Source: Planctomyces sp. (lineage in GTDB: Bacteria > Planctomycetota > Planctomycetia > Planctomycetales > Planctomycetaceae). Taken from it: 64,000 nucleotides of DNA. Shown piece by piece: positions 1 through 7,673 of this stretch. The position numbers and the translations under genes are program-made. The notes below the pieces were generated by a model, which was given only the letters and a program-made list of their open reading frames with translations, was not told the origin of the DNA and did no database searches. The stretch's first letter is position 1. Each line of letters begins with the position of its first letter. The stretch covers positions 62,001 through 126,000 of the forward strand of contig JAEUIH010000002.1 in the NCBI GenBank assembly GCA_016795105.1, written 5' to 3'.

Positions 1-275
1 TCCTCATCAGTGACTGCGGTCCCCAACTGAATCCGTCCGTGTGAAGTGAGCGGGCTATTCACACCGGCAGAATCATCAAGTGTCTCCAGATGCCAGACTG
101 CCAGAGCATCGCGAAACACGGACCTCGCTTTCGAACCGGGCTCCTGTCCCTGTGCTGAACTTGAACACCCTGCATCAGGAGAACCTGTCAGGACAAGGCA
201 GGCAACACATCCACACAACAACGTCCGGAAAAGCTGAAATCGGAGATGCCTGATCGAAGCAATTCGGTTCGCCAT
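1..275 (-). CDS. Secreted protein, N-terminal part, cut by left window edge
   Basis: Reading the minus strand from the ATG at 275 gives an open frame that runs off the left edge (91 complete codons). The start has a purine-rich GGGAG about 10 nt upstream. Residues 1-12 are basic (MANRIASIRHLR). A hydrophobic stretch with LLCGCVACLVLTG follows, then a Ser/Gly/Gln-rich linker, so it is an exported protein, possibly a lipoprotein although the lipobox is poor. The mature part begins with ALAVWHLETLDDSAGVNS. From memory this resembles the start of planctomycete secreted LamG/sialidase-type proteins (VWHxxxLxDSxG), but too little is visible to name it. It is divergent from the S41 protease gene. 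Confidence 0.7.
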   Translation of the reverse strand, partial: MANRIASIRHLRFQLFRTLLCGCVACLVLTGSPDAGCSSSAQGQEPGSKARSVFRDALAVWHLETLDDSAGVNSPLTSHGRIQLGTAVTDE

Positions 276-513
276 ACTCGTCTTCTCCCTGAATGCCACC
301 TGACCTCATTGATTCTGTAATCCCGATCATCCGGCAGGAATGAGCGGTTGTGTTGCAGCACCAGCATAATCTGCCGACCGGGGAACGGGAAACCGCTCGG
401 ACTACTGGTATTCCTCTCAGGAACCTCTGTGCTGTTTCCGCAGTGGGCATTGATCCTGACAAGCACCGACAGTTATCGTCCTGGAAACCGGATCGATCTG
501 TCAGGAAGACGCC

Positions 514-2535
514 ATGTTCAACGCTTCGAAACTCCTGGTGACAACGATTGCAATCGTGTCCACGATACTGTCAGCCCTTGCGGTGCGCGACCGGTCGTTA
601 CACGAACCCGCCAGTGCCATGGAGACGCGAAGCCCGTACTATGAGGCTGCATCTATCAATGGAGCTTCGCCCGTTCGTGTGTCGCGGTCGGCTGTGAGAC
701 AGCCTGTCGAAATTCGGCAGGTCAGCAGCTCATATGGCAGCAGAATCCAAACGGCAAAACACTCAGTTGTCACGGCCACTGTCTCACGCATTGAACACAA
801 CACTGCAGAGTTCACTTCCGCAGAATTGACCCATGCAGAATCAGGTCATGCAGAAGTCAATCAGCCTGAATTCAATGGTACTCGTTCGGGAAATCTGCAT
901 CGAATCGGAGAAGCTCCGTATGCTGATCAGCGTGTGCTTAGGGAGATTCACGATCCGTTTATTCCGGTGCCACTTCCACGAACGATGTGGGCGTTTGCAA
1001 CGTCCGATGAATTCGCTCAGGTTCGCATCGGGACCCCGGTCGATGACGGGCCGATGATTGATCGCTCAATCACTCTGCGATACAGCGATCCGATCAATCT
1101 GCGAGCTATTCGAGCGATTGATCGAGATCATGCAGAACGACTATTCATGGAAGTCTCACGCCGGATCGACGAGCGGTCGTTGCGGCCAACAAGTTACGAC
1201 GTTCGAGTCCGTCGCGGACTGAGGAATCTCACGATTGCGCTCGACAACCCGAAGTTCGCTGAACAATTCTTTTCGAAAGAGACAACATTCAGAATTGACG
1301 CCTTTCGAAACTCGCTGTCCCGAACCGCAGATGCGATGGTGTGCAGAGATTTTTCGGATGCGGAGCAAATGCTGAGTCGAGTGATCGATGATGCGAGTCG
1401 AGCAGGAGTTTTGAGTCCCGGAGTTATCGGGGTCGAGTTTTCTGCCGCCAGCCTTGATACGCTCGATGAATATTCCGGTCTCGACCTCGCAGAGCCTGAG
1501 CCAGGGACCGGTGAGAGTTTCGAAATCCGGATGACAGGAGTCCTTGACGAAGAGATTACAGGGATTGGGGTTGAGGTGCGAGAGCATCCCGAAGGGATGG
1601 TCATTGTGCGGACACTTCGCGATGGTCCGGCCCGCGAAGCTGGAATCGAGCCTGGGGATATTGTCACTCAAATCGGCAGACAACCGATTGCGGGAATGAC
1701 ACTTGCCCAGATCGTGGATCTGATGCATGGCCCTGCAGGCAGTCGGCTTGAGATTGAAATTACACGACCTGGGTCCGAGTCAAAGAAGATGACACTGATA
1801 CGCCGCAGGATTCGAATGTGGACTGTCAACGACGCTCGCCTGCTGAATGGAACGCAGACAGCGTACTTCAGCCTGAGTCGATTTTCTCAGAGTACTGTAG
1901 ACGAGATCGATGAGACGTTAATTGACCTTCATGCACAAGGGATGACATCGCTGATTATTGACTTACGTGGCAACCCCGGTGGACTGTTATCTACCTGTGT
2001 GGAAGTCTGTGATCGCTTTATCGCCTGCGGAACAATTGTTTCGACGAGGGGCAGGCTGAGTTCGGACAATATGACTGAAGACGCTACGTATCCAAGAACT
2101 TGGAAAGTGCCGCTGGTTGTGCTGATCGACGAGCATAGTGCGTCAGCAAGTGAGATCTTTGCTGCTGCAATTCAGGAGAACCTTCGAGGTCTGATTGTTG
2201 GAAATCGGTCATATGGAAAAGGAGCAGTCCAGACTCACTTTCAGCTGGAGTCTGTACCTGGAAGTCTTCGGCTGACAACGGCGCTTTTCTACTCGCCGAA
2301 TGGGCACAAAATGGCGGGACGCGGCGTTCTTCCGGATTCGTTAATCTCTGACGACGATGGAGTCCAAAACGGCGATCGGGTTCTGGACGAGGCGATTCGG
2401 CTGGTGAAAAGTTCATCTGTTGCAGAGATGGCTCGAGCATCCGGGTTGTGCCAGTCGTACCAAAAGTCGCCGGGGCGGAGTTCTCTGTTGCGTGAGATCG
2501 TGGATCCACATCATTCCGGGACCACTATCTTCTGA
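514..2535 (+). CDS. S41 family C-terminal-processing-type serine protease with PDZ domain
   Basis: A 673-aa exported protease of the CtpA/Prc class, which cleaves envelope or secreted proteins near their C-termini. The ATG is preceded by AGGA 8 nt upstream. Residues about 5-25 form a signal peptide or membrane anchor. Residues about 40-280 are family-poor and include a short His-Ala-Glu-rich run. A PDZ domain lies at about 345-430 (GDGPAREAGIEPGDIV-like region). The S41 core follows, with DLRGNPGG near 483, SASASEIF at 542-549 and SYGKGAVQ at 566-573. By family spacing the nucleophile is Ser544 and the general base Lys569, 25 residues apart as in E. coli Prc. Both are present, so it should be active. 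No partner gene is obvious. Confidence 0.92.
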   Translation: MFNASKLLVTTIAIVSTILSALAVRDRSLHEPASAMETRSPYYEAASINGASPVRVSRSAVRQPVEIRQVSSSYGSRIQTAKHSVVTATVSRIEHNTAEFTSAELTHAESGHAEVNQPEFNGTRSGNLHRIGEAPYADQRVLREIHDPFIPVPLPRTMWAFATSDEFAQVRIGTPVDDGPMIDRSITLRYSDPINLRAIRAIDRDHAERLFMEVSRRIDERSLRPTSYDVRVRRGLRNLTIALDNPKFAEQFFSKETTFRIDAFRNSLSRTADAMVCRDFSDAEQMLSRVIDDASRAGVLSPGVIGVEFSAASLDTLDEYSGLDLAEPEPGTGESFEIRMTGVLDEEITGIGVEVREHPEGMVIVRTLRDGPAREAGIEPGDIVTQIGRQPIAGMTLAQIVDLMHGPAGSRLEIEITRPGSESKKMTLIRRRIRMWTVNDARLLNGTQTAYFSLSRFSQSTVDEIDETLIDLHAQGMTSLIIDLRGNPGGLLSTCVEVCDRFIACGTIVSTRGRLSSDNMTEDATYPRTWKVPLVVLIDEHSASASEIFAAAIQENLRGLIVGNRSYGKGAVQTHFQLESVPGSLRLTTALFYSPNGHKMAGRGVLPDSLISDDDGVQNGDRVLDEAIRLVKSSSVAEMARASGLCQSYQKSPGRSSLLREIVDPHHSGTTIF

Positions 2536-3073
2536 AACGAACCGTGGCATCAGATGTGCGGCATCAGATGTTAAGATTTGACGGCCGAATTGGACGGACC
2601 TGGAAAGAAATACGGGCGGGATTGAAACCGGATTCAGAATCTGTGGTGCAACTTTCGGATTGTTGATCAGGAGGATCGGCAGAATTCGCCGATGTGGGAG
2701 CATCCTGGGTCGTGAACAAGGTCCGCGTTCGGAATTTGCGATACCGGGAACTGGATTCGGCAGATGCAGTTCCGGCTCATTTGCCGAATTCTGGGGTCTG
2801 GCAACGTTGCAAGTGCTTTATTCACAGCGGTTTATGTGACGACAGGATTCTCTCTGCTGTGGTGAACTCTGCTGGACTTTGGCCGAGCAATTCGCTATAA
2901 GGCGCGGTTCGCAAAAATTCGAGGAATCCACGGAGTGTTTCGTGGACGGGGGTTTGCATCACTTTTTTTAGCGATGGCAGAGACTCAGAAGGACCTGAAG
3001 GTCACCAAAATTCTTTTGGTATGGCCTTGCTGCAGGCGACTGAGAATCCCATCAGATCAGGCGGATTTGGACC
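2536..3073. other. Gap before rpsA: no supported gene
   Basis: This 538-bp stretch has only short ORFs without ribosome binding sites or recognisable motifs. A 12-nt direct repeat (GGCATCAGATGT, twice) lies just after the protease stop, around 2546-2573. A small perfect hairpin, ACCAAAA-TTC-TTTTGGT, lies at 3004-3020. It is probably in the rpsA leader and has no U-tract, so it is not an obvious terminator. The promoter of rpsA must lie here, but I could not pick out a convincing -35/-10 pair. Confidence 0.4.
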
Positions 3074-4873
3074 ATGGTTGATCGACATTTGCTGCGAGAA
3101 TTCTCTGTTGATGAGAGTGAACTTGATGCCATGATGGCTGCATCGTTTCCGGAACTTTCCGGTGACGACGACGCAATCAGTGATCTTTATGACCAAAAGG
3201 CTCAGGCCTACGATATCAATCAGATTCTGACCGGGACAATTGTCCGGGTCGACAACGAAGAAGTTGTTGTTGATATTGGTTATAAGAGTGAAGGTGTCGT
3301 TCAGCGAGATGAATGGTCGGAAGAAGAAGAGCAGCCACAAGTCGGTCAAAGCATCGTGGTCCTTCTGGAAGAATTTGAGGACTCAATCGGGCTGATCGTT
3401 CTGTCCAAGCGTAAGGCAGATCGCGTCCGAGAGTGGGAAAACATTATTCGCACTCACAAAGAGGGCGATATCGTCAAGGGCACCGTGGTTCGAAAGATCA
3501 AGGGTGGCCTGTTGATCAATATTGGTGTCAACGTGTTCCTGCCTGCCAGTCAGGTTGATATCCGCCGTCCATCCGACATCGCGGATTACATCGGGCAGGA
3601 AATTGAATGCATGATTCTGAAGATCGACGAAGCGCGCCGCAATATTGTGGTTTCTCGCCGACGTCTGATCGAAGAAGAACGCGAAAAGATGAAGAAGGCG
3701 CTTCTTTCCGATCTTCAGATCGGTCAGGTTCGCAAAGGTACCGTCAAGAATATCGCCGACTTCGGCGCATTCGTGGATCTCGGCGGAATCGACGGCCTTC
3801 TTCACATTACCGACATGAGCTGGGGACGTATCAGCCATCCAACAGAAATGGTCAAGATCGACGACGAAGTCGAAGTCATGGTCCTCAATATCGACTATGA
3901 CAAAGAAAAGATTGCTCTCGGCCTGAAGCAGAAGTCTGCAAGCCCCTGGGCGAACATCAGCGACAAGTACCCGGTTGGATCCAAGGTTCAGGGAGAAGTT
4001 GTCAACGTTCTCTCTTACGGTGCCTTCGTGAAGCTCGAAGACGGCATCGAAGGACTCGTCCACATCAGCGAAATGTCATGGACTCGCCGAGTCAACCACC
4101 CAAGCGAACTTGTGGCAATCGGCGACAAGGTTGAAGTGATGGTTCTGGGAATCAATCAGGAAAAGCAGGAAATTTCCCTGGGAATGAAGCAGACCCAGCC
4201 CAATCCGTGGGACGAAGTGGCTGCCAAGTACCCACCAGGAAGTCTCGTCAAAGGTACCGTTCGCAACCTCACCAATTATGGTGCGTTTGTTGAACTTCAG
4301 GAAGGCGTCGATGGCCTCCTTCACATCAGTGACATGTCATGGACTCGCAAGGTTTCCCATGCCAATGAAATGCTGAAGAAGGGTGATCCAATCGAATGCC
4401 AGATTCTGTCCGTTGACGAAGATCGACGACGTATCGCACTCGGCCTGAAGCAGCTGACCGAGGATCCGTGGGAAACTCGAATTCCGGAAAAGTATGCACC
4501 GGGCAGCCTCGTTACCGGCAAGGTCACCAAGATCACAAACTTCGGTGTCTTCGTTCAACTAGAAGACGAACTCGAAGGATTGCTCCACGTTTCCGAACTG
4601 GCGGACCACAAGGTTGAGCATCCGGAAAGCCTCGTCACTGTCGGACAGGAATTGGAAGTTCGAATCCTGCGAGTTGATACGGCTGATCGAAAGATTGGTC
4701 TAAGCCGACGTGCTGAGCCTGAAAAGTCTGCAACTACAGAAACAACAGAAAGCACAGAAGATACTTCAGCTGGTTCAGGTGCTCCAAAGGCACGCGAAGA
4801 ACTGAAGGGCGGAATGGGTTCATCATCCGGCCCATTGTTTACTCTTGGTGGTGGACAGGGCGAAGAGAACTGA
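3074..4873 (+). CDS. rpsA: 30S ribosomal protein S1
   Basis: A 599-aa protein with six consecutive S1 (OB-fold) RNA-binding domains. They begin near residues 50, 135, 216, 301, 388 and 475 and are recognisable by repeats such as GAFVDLGGIDGLLHITDMSW and GAFVKLEDGIEGLVHISEMSW. S1 binds mRNA at the small subunit and helps initiation. The length and the presence of six domains agree with E. coli S1 (557 aa). The tail, about residues 550-599, is Thr/Ser/Gly-rich and acidic and is probably disordered. The ATG at 3074 has AGGCGG about 9 nt upstream. The gene stands alone and ends at a strong intrinsic terminator. Confidence 0.97.
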   Translation: MVDRHLLREFSVDESELDAMMAASFPELSGDDDAISDLYDQKAQAYDINQILTGTIVRVDNEEVVVDIGYKSEGVVQRDEWSEEEEQPQVGQSIVVLLEEFEDSIGLIVLSKRKADRVREWENIIRTHKEGDIVKGTVVRKIKGGLLINIGVNVFLPASQVDIRRPSDIADYIGQEIECMILKIDEARRNIVVSRRRLIEEEREKMKKALLSDLQIGQVRKGTVKNIADFGAFVDLGGIDGLLHITDMSWGRISHPTEMVKIDDEVEVMVLNIDYDKEKIALGLKQKSASPWANISDKYPVGSKVQGEVVNVLSYGAFVKLEDGIEGLVHISEMSWTRRVNHPSELVAIGDKVEVMVLGINQEKQEISLGMKQTQPNPWDEVAAKYPPGSLVKGTVRNLTNYGAFVELQEGVDGLLHISDMSWTRKVSHANEMLKKGDPIECQILSVDEDRRRIALGLKQLTEDPWETRIPEKYAPGSLVTGKVTKITNFGVFVQLEDELEGLLHVSELADHKVEHPESLVTVGQELEVRILRVDTADRKIGLSRRAEPEKSATTETTESTEDTSAGSGAPKAREELKGGMGSSSGPLFTLGGGQGEEN

Positions 4874-4909
4874 TCTCTTCTGTCCTGCGAAGACTCTGAA
4901 GAATGTCTG

Positions 4910-4944
4910 AAGCGGTTCGGGACGAAATCCCGAACCGCTTTTTT
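4910..4944 (+). terminator. Intrinsic terminator of rpsA
   Basis: A 13-bp perfect stem (AAGCGGTTCGGGA / TCCCGAACCGCTT, 4910-4922 and 4928-4940) closes a CGAAA loop. The 3' arm runs directly into a six-T tract. It lies 37 bp after the rpsA stop. Confidence 0.93.
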
Positions 4945-4978
4945 ATTTCCCCCAGTTCTCGAACCAGAGTGGGCCAGT

Positions 4979-5190
4979 ATGTAGCTTTGGGATTCCTCCC
5001 CGAGCACATCCCTGCGCAAAATGTAGCTTGGGCATTCCTGCCCGAGCACATCCCTGCGCCAAATGTAGCTTGGGCATTCCTGCCCGAGCACATCCCTGCG
5101 CCAAATGTAGCTTGGGCATTCCTGCCCGAGCCGCCCCTGCGCCGAATGTAGCTTGGGCATTCCTGCCCGAGCCGCCCCTAGGCCGCTGCA
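4979..5190 (-). repeat. Tandem hairpin repeat array A1, five copies, about 42-nt period
   Basis: Five direct copies start at ATGTAG at 4979, 5021, 5063, 5105 and 5146 (spacings 42, 42, 42, 41). Read on the minus strand each copy is GTGCTCGGGCAGGAATGCCC followed by AAGCTACATTTGGCGC. The core GGGCA-GGAA-TGCCC is a 5-bp hairpin with a GNRA-type tetraloop. The first copy has the GGGGA form instead. The same family recurs at 5211-5367, 19479-19682 and, decayed, at 39692-39725. The overlapping minus-strand open frames encode only the repeated peptide and are not treated as genes. Confidence 0.9.
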
Positions 5191-5210
5191 GTGCTCGAAC
5201 CAGTGCGTGA

Positions 5211-5367
5211 ACGGGCAGGAATGCCCATCCTACATTTGGTGACGGGCAGGAATGCCCATCCTACATTTGGTGAACGGGCAGGAATGCCCATCCTACATTT
5301 GGTGAACGGGCAGGAATGCCCATCCTACATTTGGTGACGGGCAGGAATGCCCATCCTACATTTGGGT
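5211..5367 (+). repeat. Tandem hairpin repeat array A2, five copies, 31-32-nt period, opposite orientation
   Basis: Five copies of ACGGGCAGGAATGCCCATCC followed by TACATTTGGTGA start at 5211, 5242, 5274, 5306 and 5337. The hairpin core is the same as in array A1 but lies in the opposite orientation and has a shorter unit. The last copy overlaps the 3' end of the DUF1573 gene and supplies its stop codon. There are no variable spacers between units, so it is not a CRISPR array. Confidence 0.9.
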
Positions 5368-6447
5368 TGGCCAGTGGAATTGGACGGGGACGGAAATCAT
5401 GTGTTGGCCTTCGTCGGCGATGAGATTGATAACACCGTCGAGGATTTTGGAGGGCGGTAGTGATGAGAGGTTGGTGGTCACCTTGAGGGTTTTCATGCCG
5501 GGATTTGTTGTCGGAAGTTCCTCGTAGGTTGCAGTCAATTCCAACGGTGAAGTGTCGATACGGGAGACATTCCATGTGGCTGGGAACGTGATTTCAACAG
5601 ATTTGTCTGCGGACGGATCAGCGATGGCGTTCATCGATATGAGTTCCGGCTTTACAAAAATCGGCTCTGAAGTCGGGCGTTCCTTGCCTCGTGCCATGAT
5701 GGGGATTTGAAGCAATTGGTTTTCAGGGTCAGAAGTTCTGACCTGGATGATTCCGCGGTGAATTCCATCCGGCAGGTTTTCTGTGATACGGACCCCGATC
5801 GTTGAGACGCTGCTGCCATTTCGAGATTCTGAGGGCTTCAATTCGGCGGTGAACAATTCACTGGAACTCTGCACTTCTTCAACCTGCATTGGTTGCTCAC
5901 GGTAGTCCGTAATGCGGATGGAGTGTTCTACAGCTCGATTTGTCCCGCTGCCGATGATCCAGAGAGCTCGGGGTTCGATCAGCACTTGTTTCTCAGGAAG
6001 AACGATCTTCACGGTTAATGTGACTTCCTGAGGATGTGGATCCTTATACTCCACTGTGACAAGGTACTCGTGTGGACCCGGTGACTCTTTAGAAACAGCA
6101 ATGGGAATTGTCAGGCGACCGCCGTCTCCTGGAACCACAATGTTTTTGCTAAGACGAGGAGAGAGACAGCCGCAGCTGGGGCTGAGTTTTCCGAATTCAA
6201 CGGTTTCGGTACCGGCGTTATGAAAGAAGAACGTTGCTTCTTCAACGGCTTTGGCTTCAACGGGATCCGGGCCATAATGAATCAGGTATTCGCTGAAGAC
6301 GAGTGCCGGGCGTCGGGAGGTGATCGCAAGTGGTGGGGCCGTACCTTCGTGCAGGACTGCCACCAATGAAGCGGGAATGGGCAACAGCAAAACACACAAC
6401 AGGATCGCGTGGACCGCTGAACGCAGACGTGGAGGCCGAAGTTGCAT
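5356..6447 (-). CDS. Exported DUF1573-containing protein
   Basis: A 363-aa protein starting MQLRPPRLRSAVHAILLC. A basic N-terminus is followed by a hydrophobic segment ending near residue 30, so it is exported or anchored. Residues about 65-160 are a DUF1573 (immunoglobulin-like) domain with the typical FFHNAGTETVEFGKLSPSCG run and the CGC pair. A similar second half follows. The biochemical role of DUF1573 proteins is unknown. The frame is open to 6525, but the N-terminal signal makes the ATG at 6447 the likelier start. The last codons, CAA ATG TAG, are part of repeat array A2. It is divergent from the metallophosphoesterase. Confidence 0.82.
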   Translation of the reverse strand: MQLRPPRLRSAVHAILLCVLLLPIPASLVAVLHEGTAPPLAITSRRPALVFSEYLIHYGPDPVEAKAVEEATFFFHNAGTETVEFGKLSPSCGCLSPRLSKNIVVPGDGGRLTIPIAVSKESPGPHEYLVTVEYKDPHPQEVTLTVKIVLPEKQVLIEPRALWIIGSGTNRAVEHSIRITDYREQPMQVEEVQSSSELFTAELKPSESRNGSSVSTIGVRITENLPDGIHRGIIQVRTSDPENQLLQIPIMARGKERPTSEPIFVKPELISMNAIADPSADKSVEITFPATWNVSRIDTSPLELTATYEELPTTNPGMKTLKVTTNLSSLPPSKILDGVINLIADEGQHMISVPVQFHWPTQM

Positions 6448-6801
6448 CACTTTCGGGAACCCTGAAGAAAAGTGGAATTGCAGCAAAGTTTGGCTGTAAA
6501 GCAATTTGCATCGCTGGCGAACCATATGTGTGTATCAGACGAGTCGTAATTCCAGCAAGGTCAGTTCGAATTGCATCACAGACCGCAGGACTCGGAAAAC
6601 CCGCGACTTATGAGCGAGCTTCGATTTGAAGGACGCGAATTTGTAGAATTCTGCGGAATCTGCTGAGAAACAGTGTCGAAAAGCAGGCGATGGAGTGGTC
6701 AAAAGGCAGCTTTTTGTTCAAATTTCCCACAACGGTATCGCCTTCTATCGGGAGGGCGGTACGTTCTGGTGATTTAGGCGATTTACCTGAGGATTTCTGA
6801 C
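6448..6801. other. Divergent intergenic region, no gene seen
   Basis: A 354-bp region between two divergent genes. It must hold both promoters. I see no convincing promoter, hairpin or small gene. The plus-strand open frame 6330-6629 overlaps the DUF1573 gene antisense and has no supporting features. Confidence 0.35.
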
Positions 6802-7548
6802 TTGCGAGCCCTGATCAGCGATATTCACGGCAACCTTGAGGCGTTGCAAGCCGTTCTGGCCGACATTGAATCCAAAGGAATCAAGGAAATCTTTTGCCTT
6901 GGGGATGTTGTTGGTTACGGCCCGAATCCGGCAGAGTGCATCGATCTCGTGATGGATCTGGACATGTGTCTGCTCGGAAATCACGACTCAGCGGCACTCT
7001 TCGACCCTGAGGGATTTAACGCCGGAGCCGAACGAGCCATTTTTTGGACTCGGTCTGTTCTCGAACGGGGAACAGGATCCAAGGCAGAACGACGCTGGGA
7101 TTTTCTTGGAGAACTGTCACGACGCTATCGTGACGAAGCATCCAGAACGATTTTTGTTCATGGTTCCGCCCGGAATCCACTGAATGAGTATGTCTTCCCG
7201 GATGACATTTACAATCAGGTGAAGATGGAAAAGATCTTTGCTCTGATCGAACGCTACTGCTTTCAGGGCCATACCCATATTCCAGGCGTGTTTACAGAGT
7301 CACTGGAATTTTTCTCCCCTGAAGAAATTGGATTTCGATATCAGCTGGATCATCAGAAAGTGATGATTAACGTAGGTTCAGTCGGGCAACCTCGAAATAA
7401 CGATCCTCGATCGTCCTACGTCACCGTTGACGGCAATGAAGTCCAGTTCCACCGCGTTTCGTATGATATGGAAAAGACGATCGAGAAGATCTACGCAATT
7501 CCGGAACTCGATAACTTCCTCGGTGACCGACTTCGAGAAGGGCGATAG
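6802..7548 (+). CDS. Metallophosphoesterase (calcineurin-like)
   Basis: A 248-aa protein with all metal-binding blocks of the family: [10 protein letters not shown] at residues 6-15, GDVVGYGP near 35, GNHDSA near 58, and GHTHIPGV near 155. It should hydrolyse a phosphoester with two bound metal ions in the cytoplasm; the substrate cannot be told. The [10 protein letters not shown] signature is typical of the YfcE/MJ0936-like branch. The start is TTG, preceded by a GAGGA box about 9 nt upstream. The ORF cannot be extended usefully. It stands between the DUF1573 gene (divergent) and yidC (same strand, 125 bp downstream). Confidence 0.9.
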   Translation: MRALISDIHGNLEALQAVLADIESKGIKEIFCLGDVVGYGPNPAECIDLVMDLDMCLLGNHDSAALFDPEGFNAGAERAIFWTRSVLERGTGSKAERRWDFLGELSRRYRDEASRTIFVHGSARNPLNEYVFPDDIYNQVKMEKIFALIERYCFQGHTHIPGVFTESLEFFSPEEIGFRYQLDHQKVMINVGSVGQPRNNDPRSSYVTVDGNEVQFHRVSYDMEKTIEKIYAIPELDNFLGDRLREGR

Positions 7549-7673
7549 ACTGTTTCCGAAGGGCCGATACCGGATCAAGCGATTGTGAAGTCGATTGATC
7601 AGTCCCCGATTCTTGTTTTCATCCAGTGTTCTGCTCTCATTGTTGGCACCCTCTCGGCCACGCCAGGTCTCTC

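Noticed and set aside
2694-2900. 68-codon frame upstream of rpsA
   Set aside because: No ribosome binding site, no motif and no neighbour context.
4555-5160. Minus-strand 201-codon frame with repeated peptide
   Set aside because: It is an antisense shadow of rpsA joined to array A1. The peptide repeat is just the DNA repeat translated, and there is no ribosome binding site.
4979-5367. CRISPR array suspected from regular repeats
   Set aside because: Units are contiguous, spacers are absent or identical, the array inverts halfway, and no cas genes are near.
7643-7660. Sigma-54-like TTGGCAC-N-GC element before yidC
   Set aside because: The GG-N10-GC spacing fits, but the -12 half is poor and transcription would begin only about 4 nt before the start codon.
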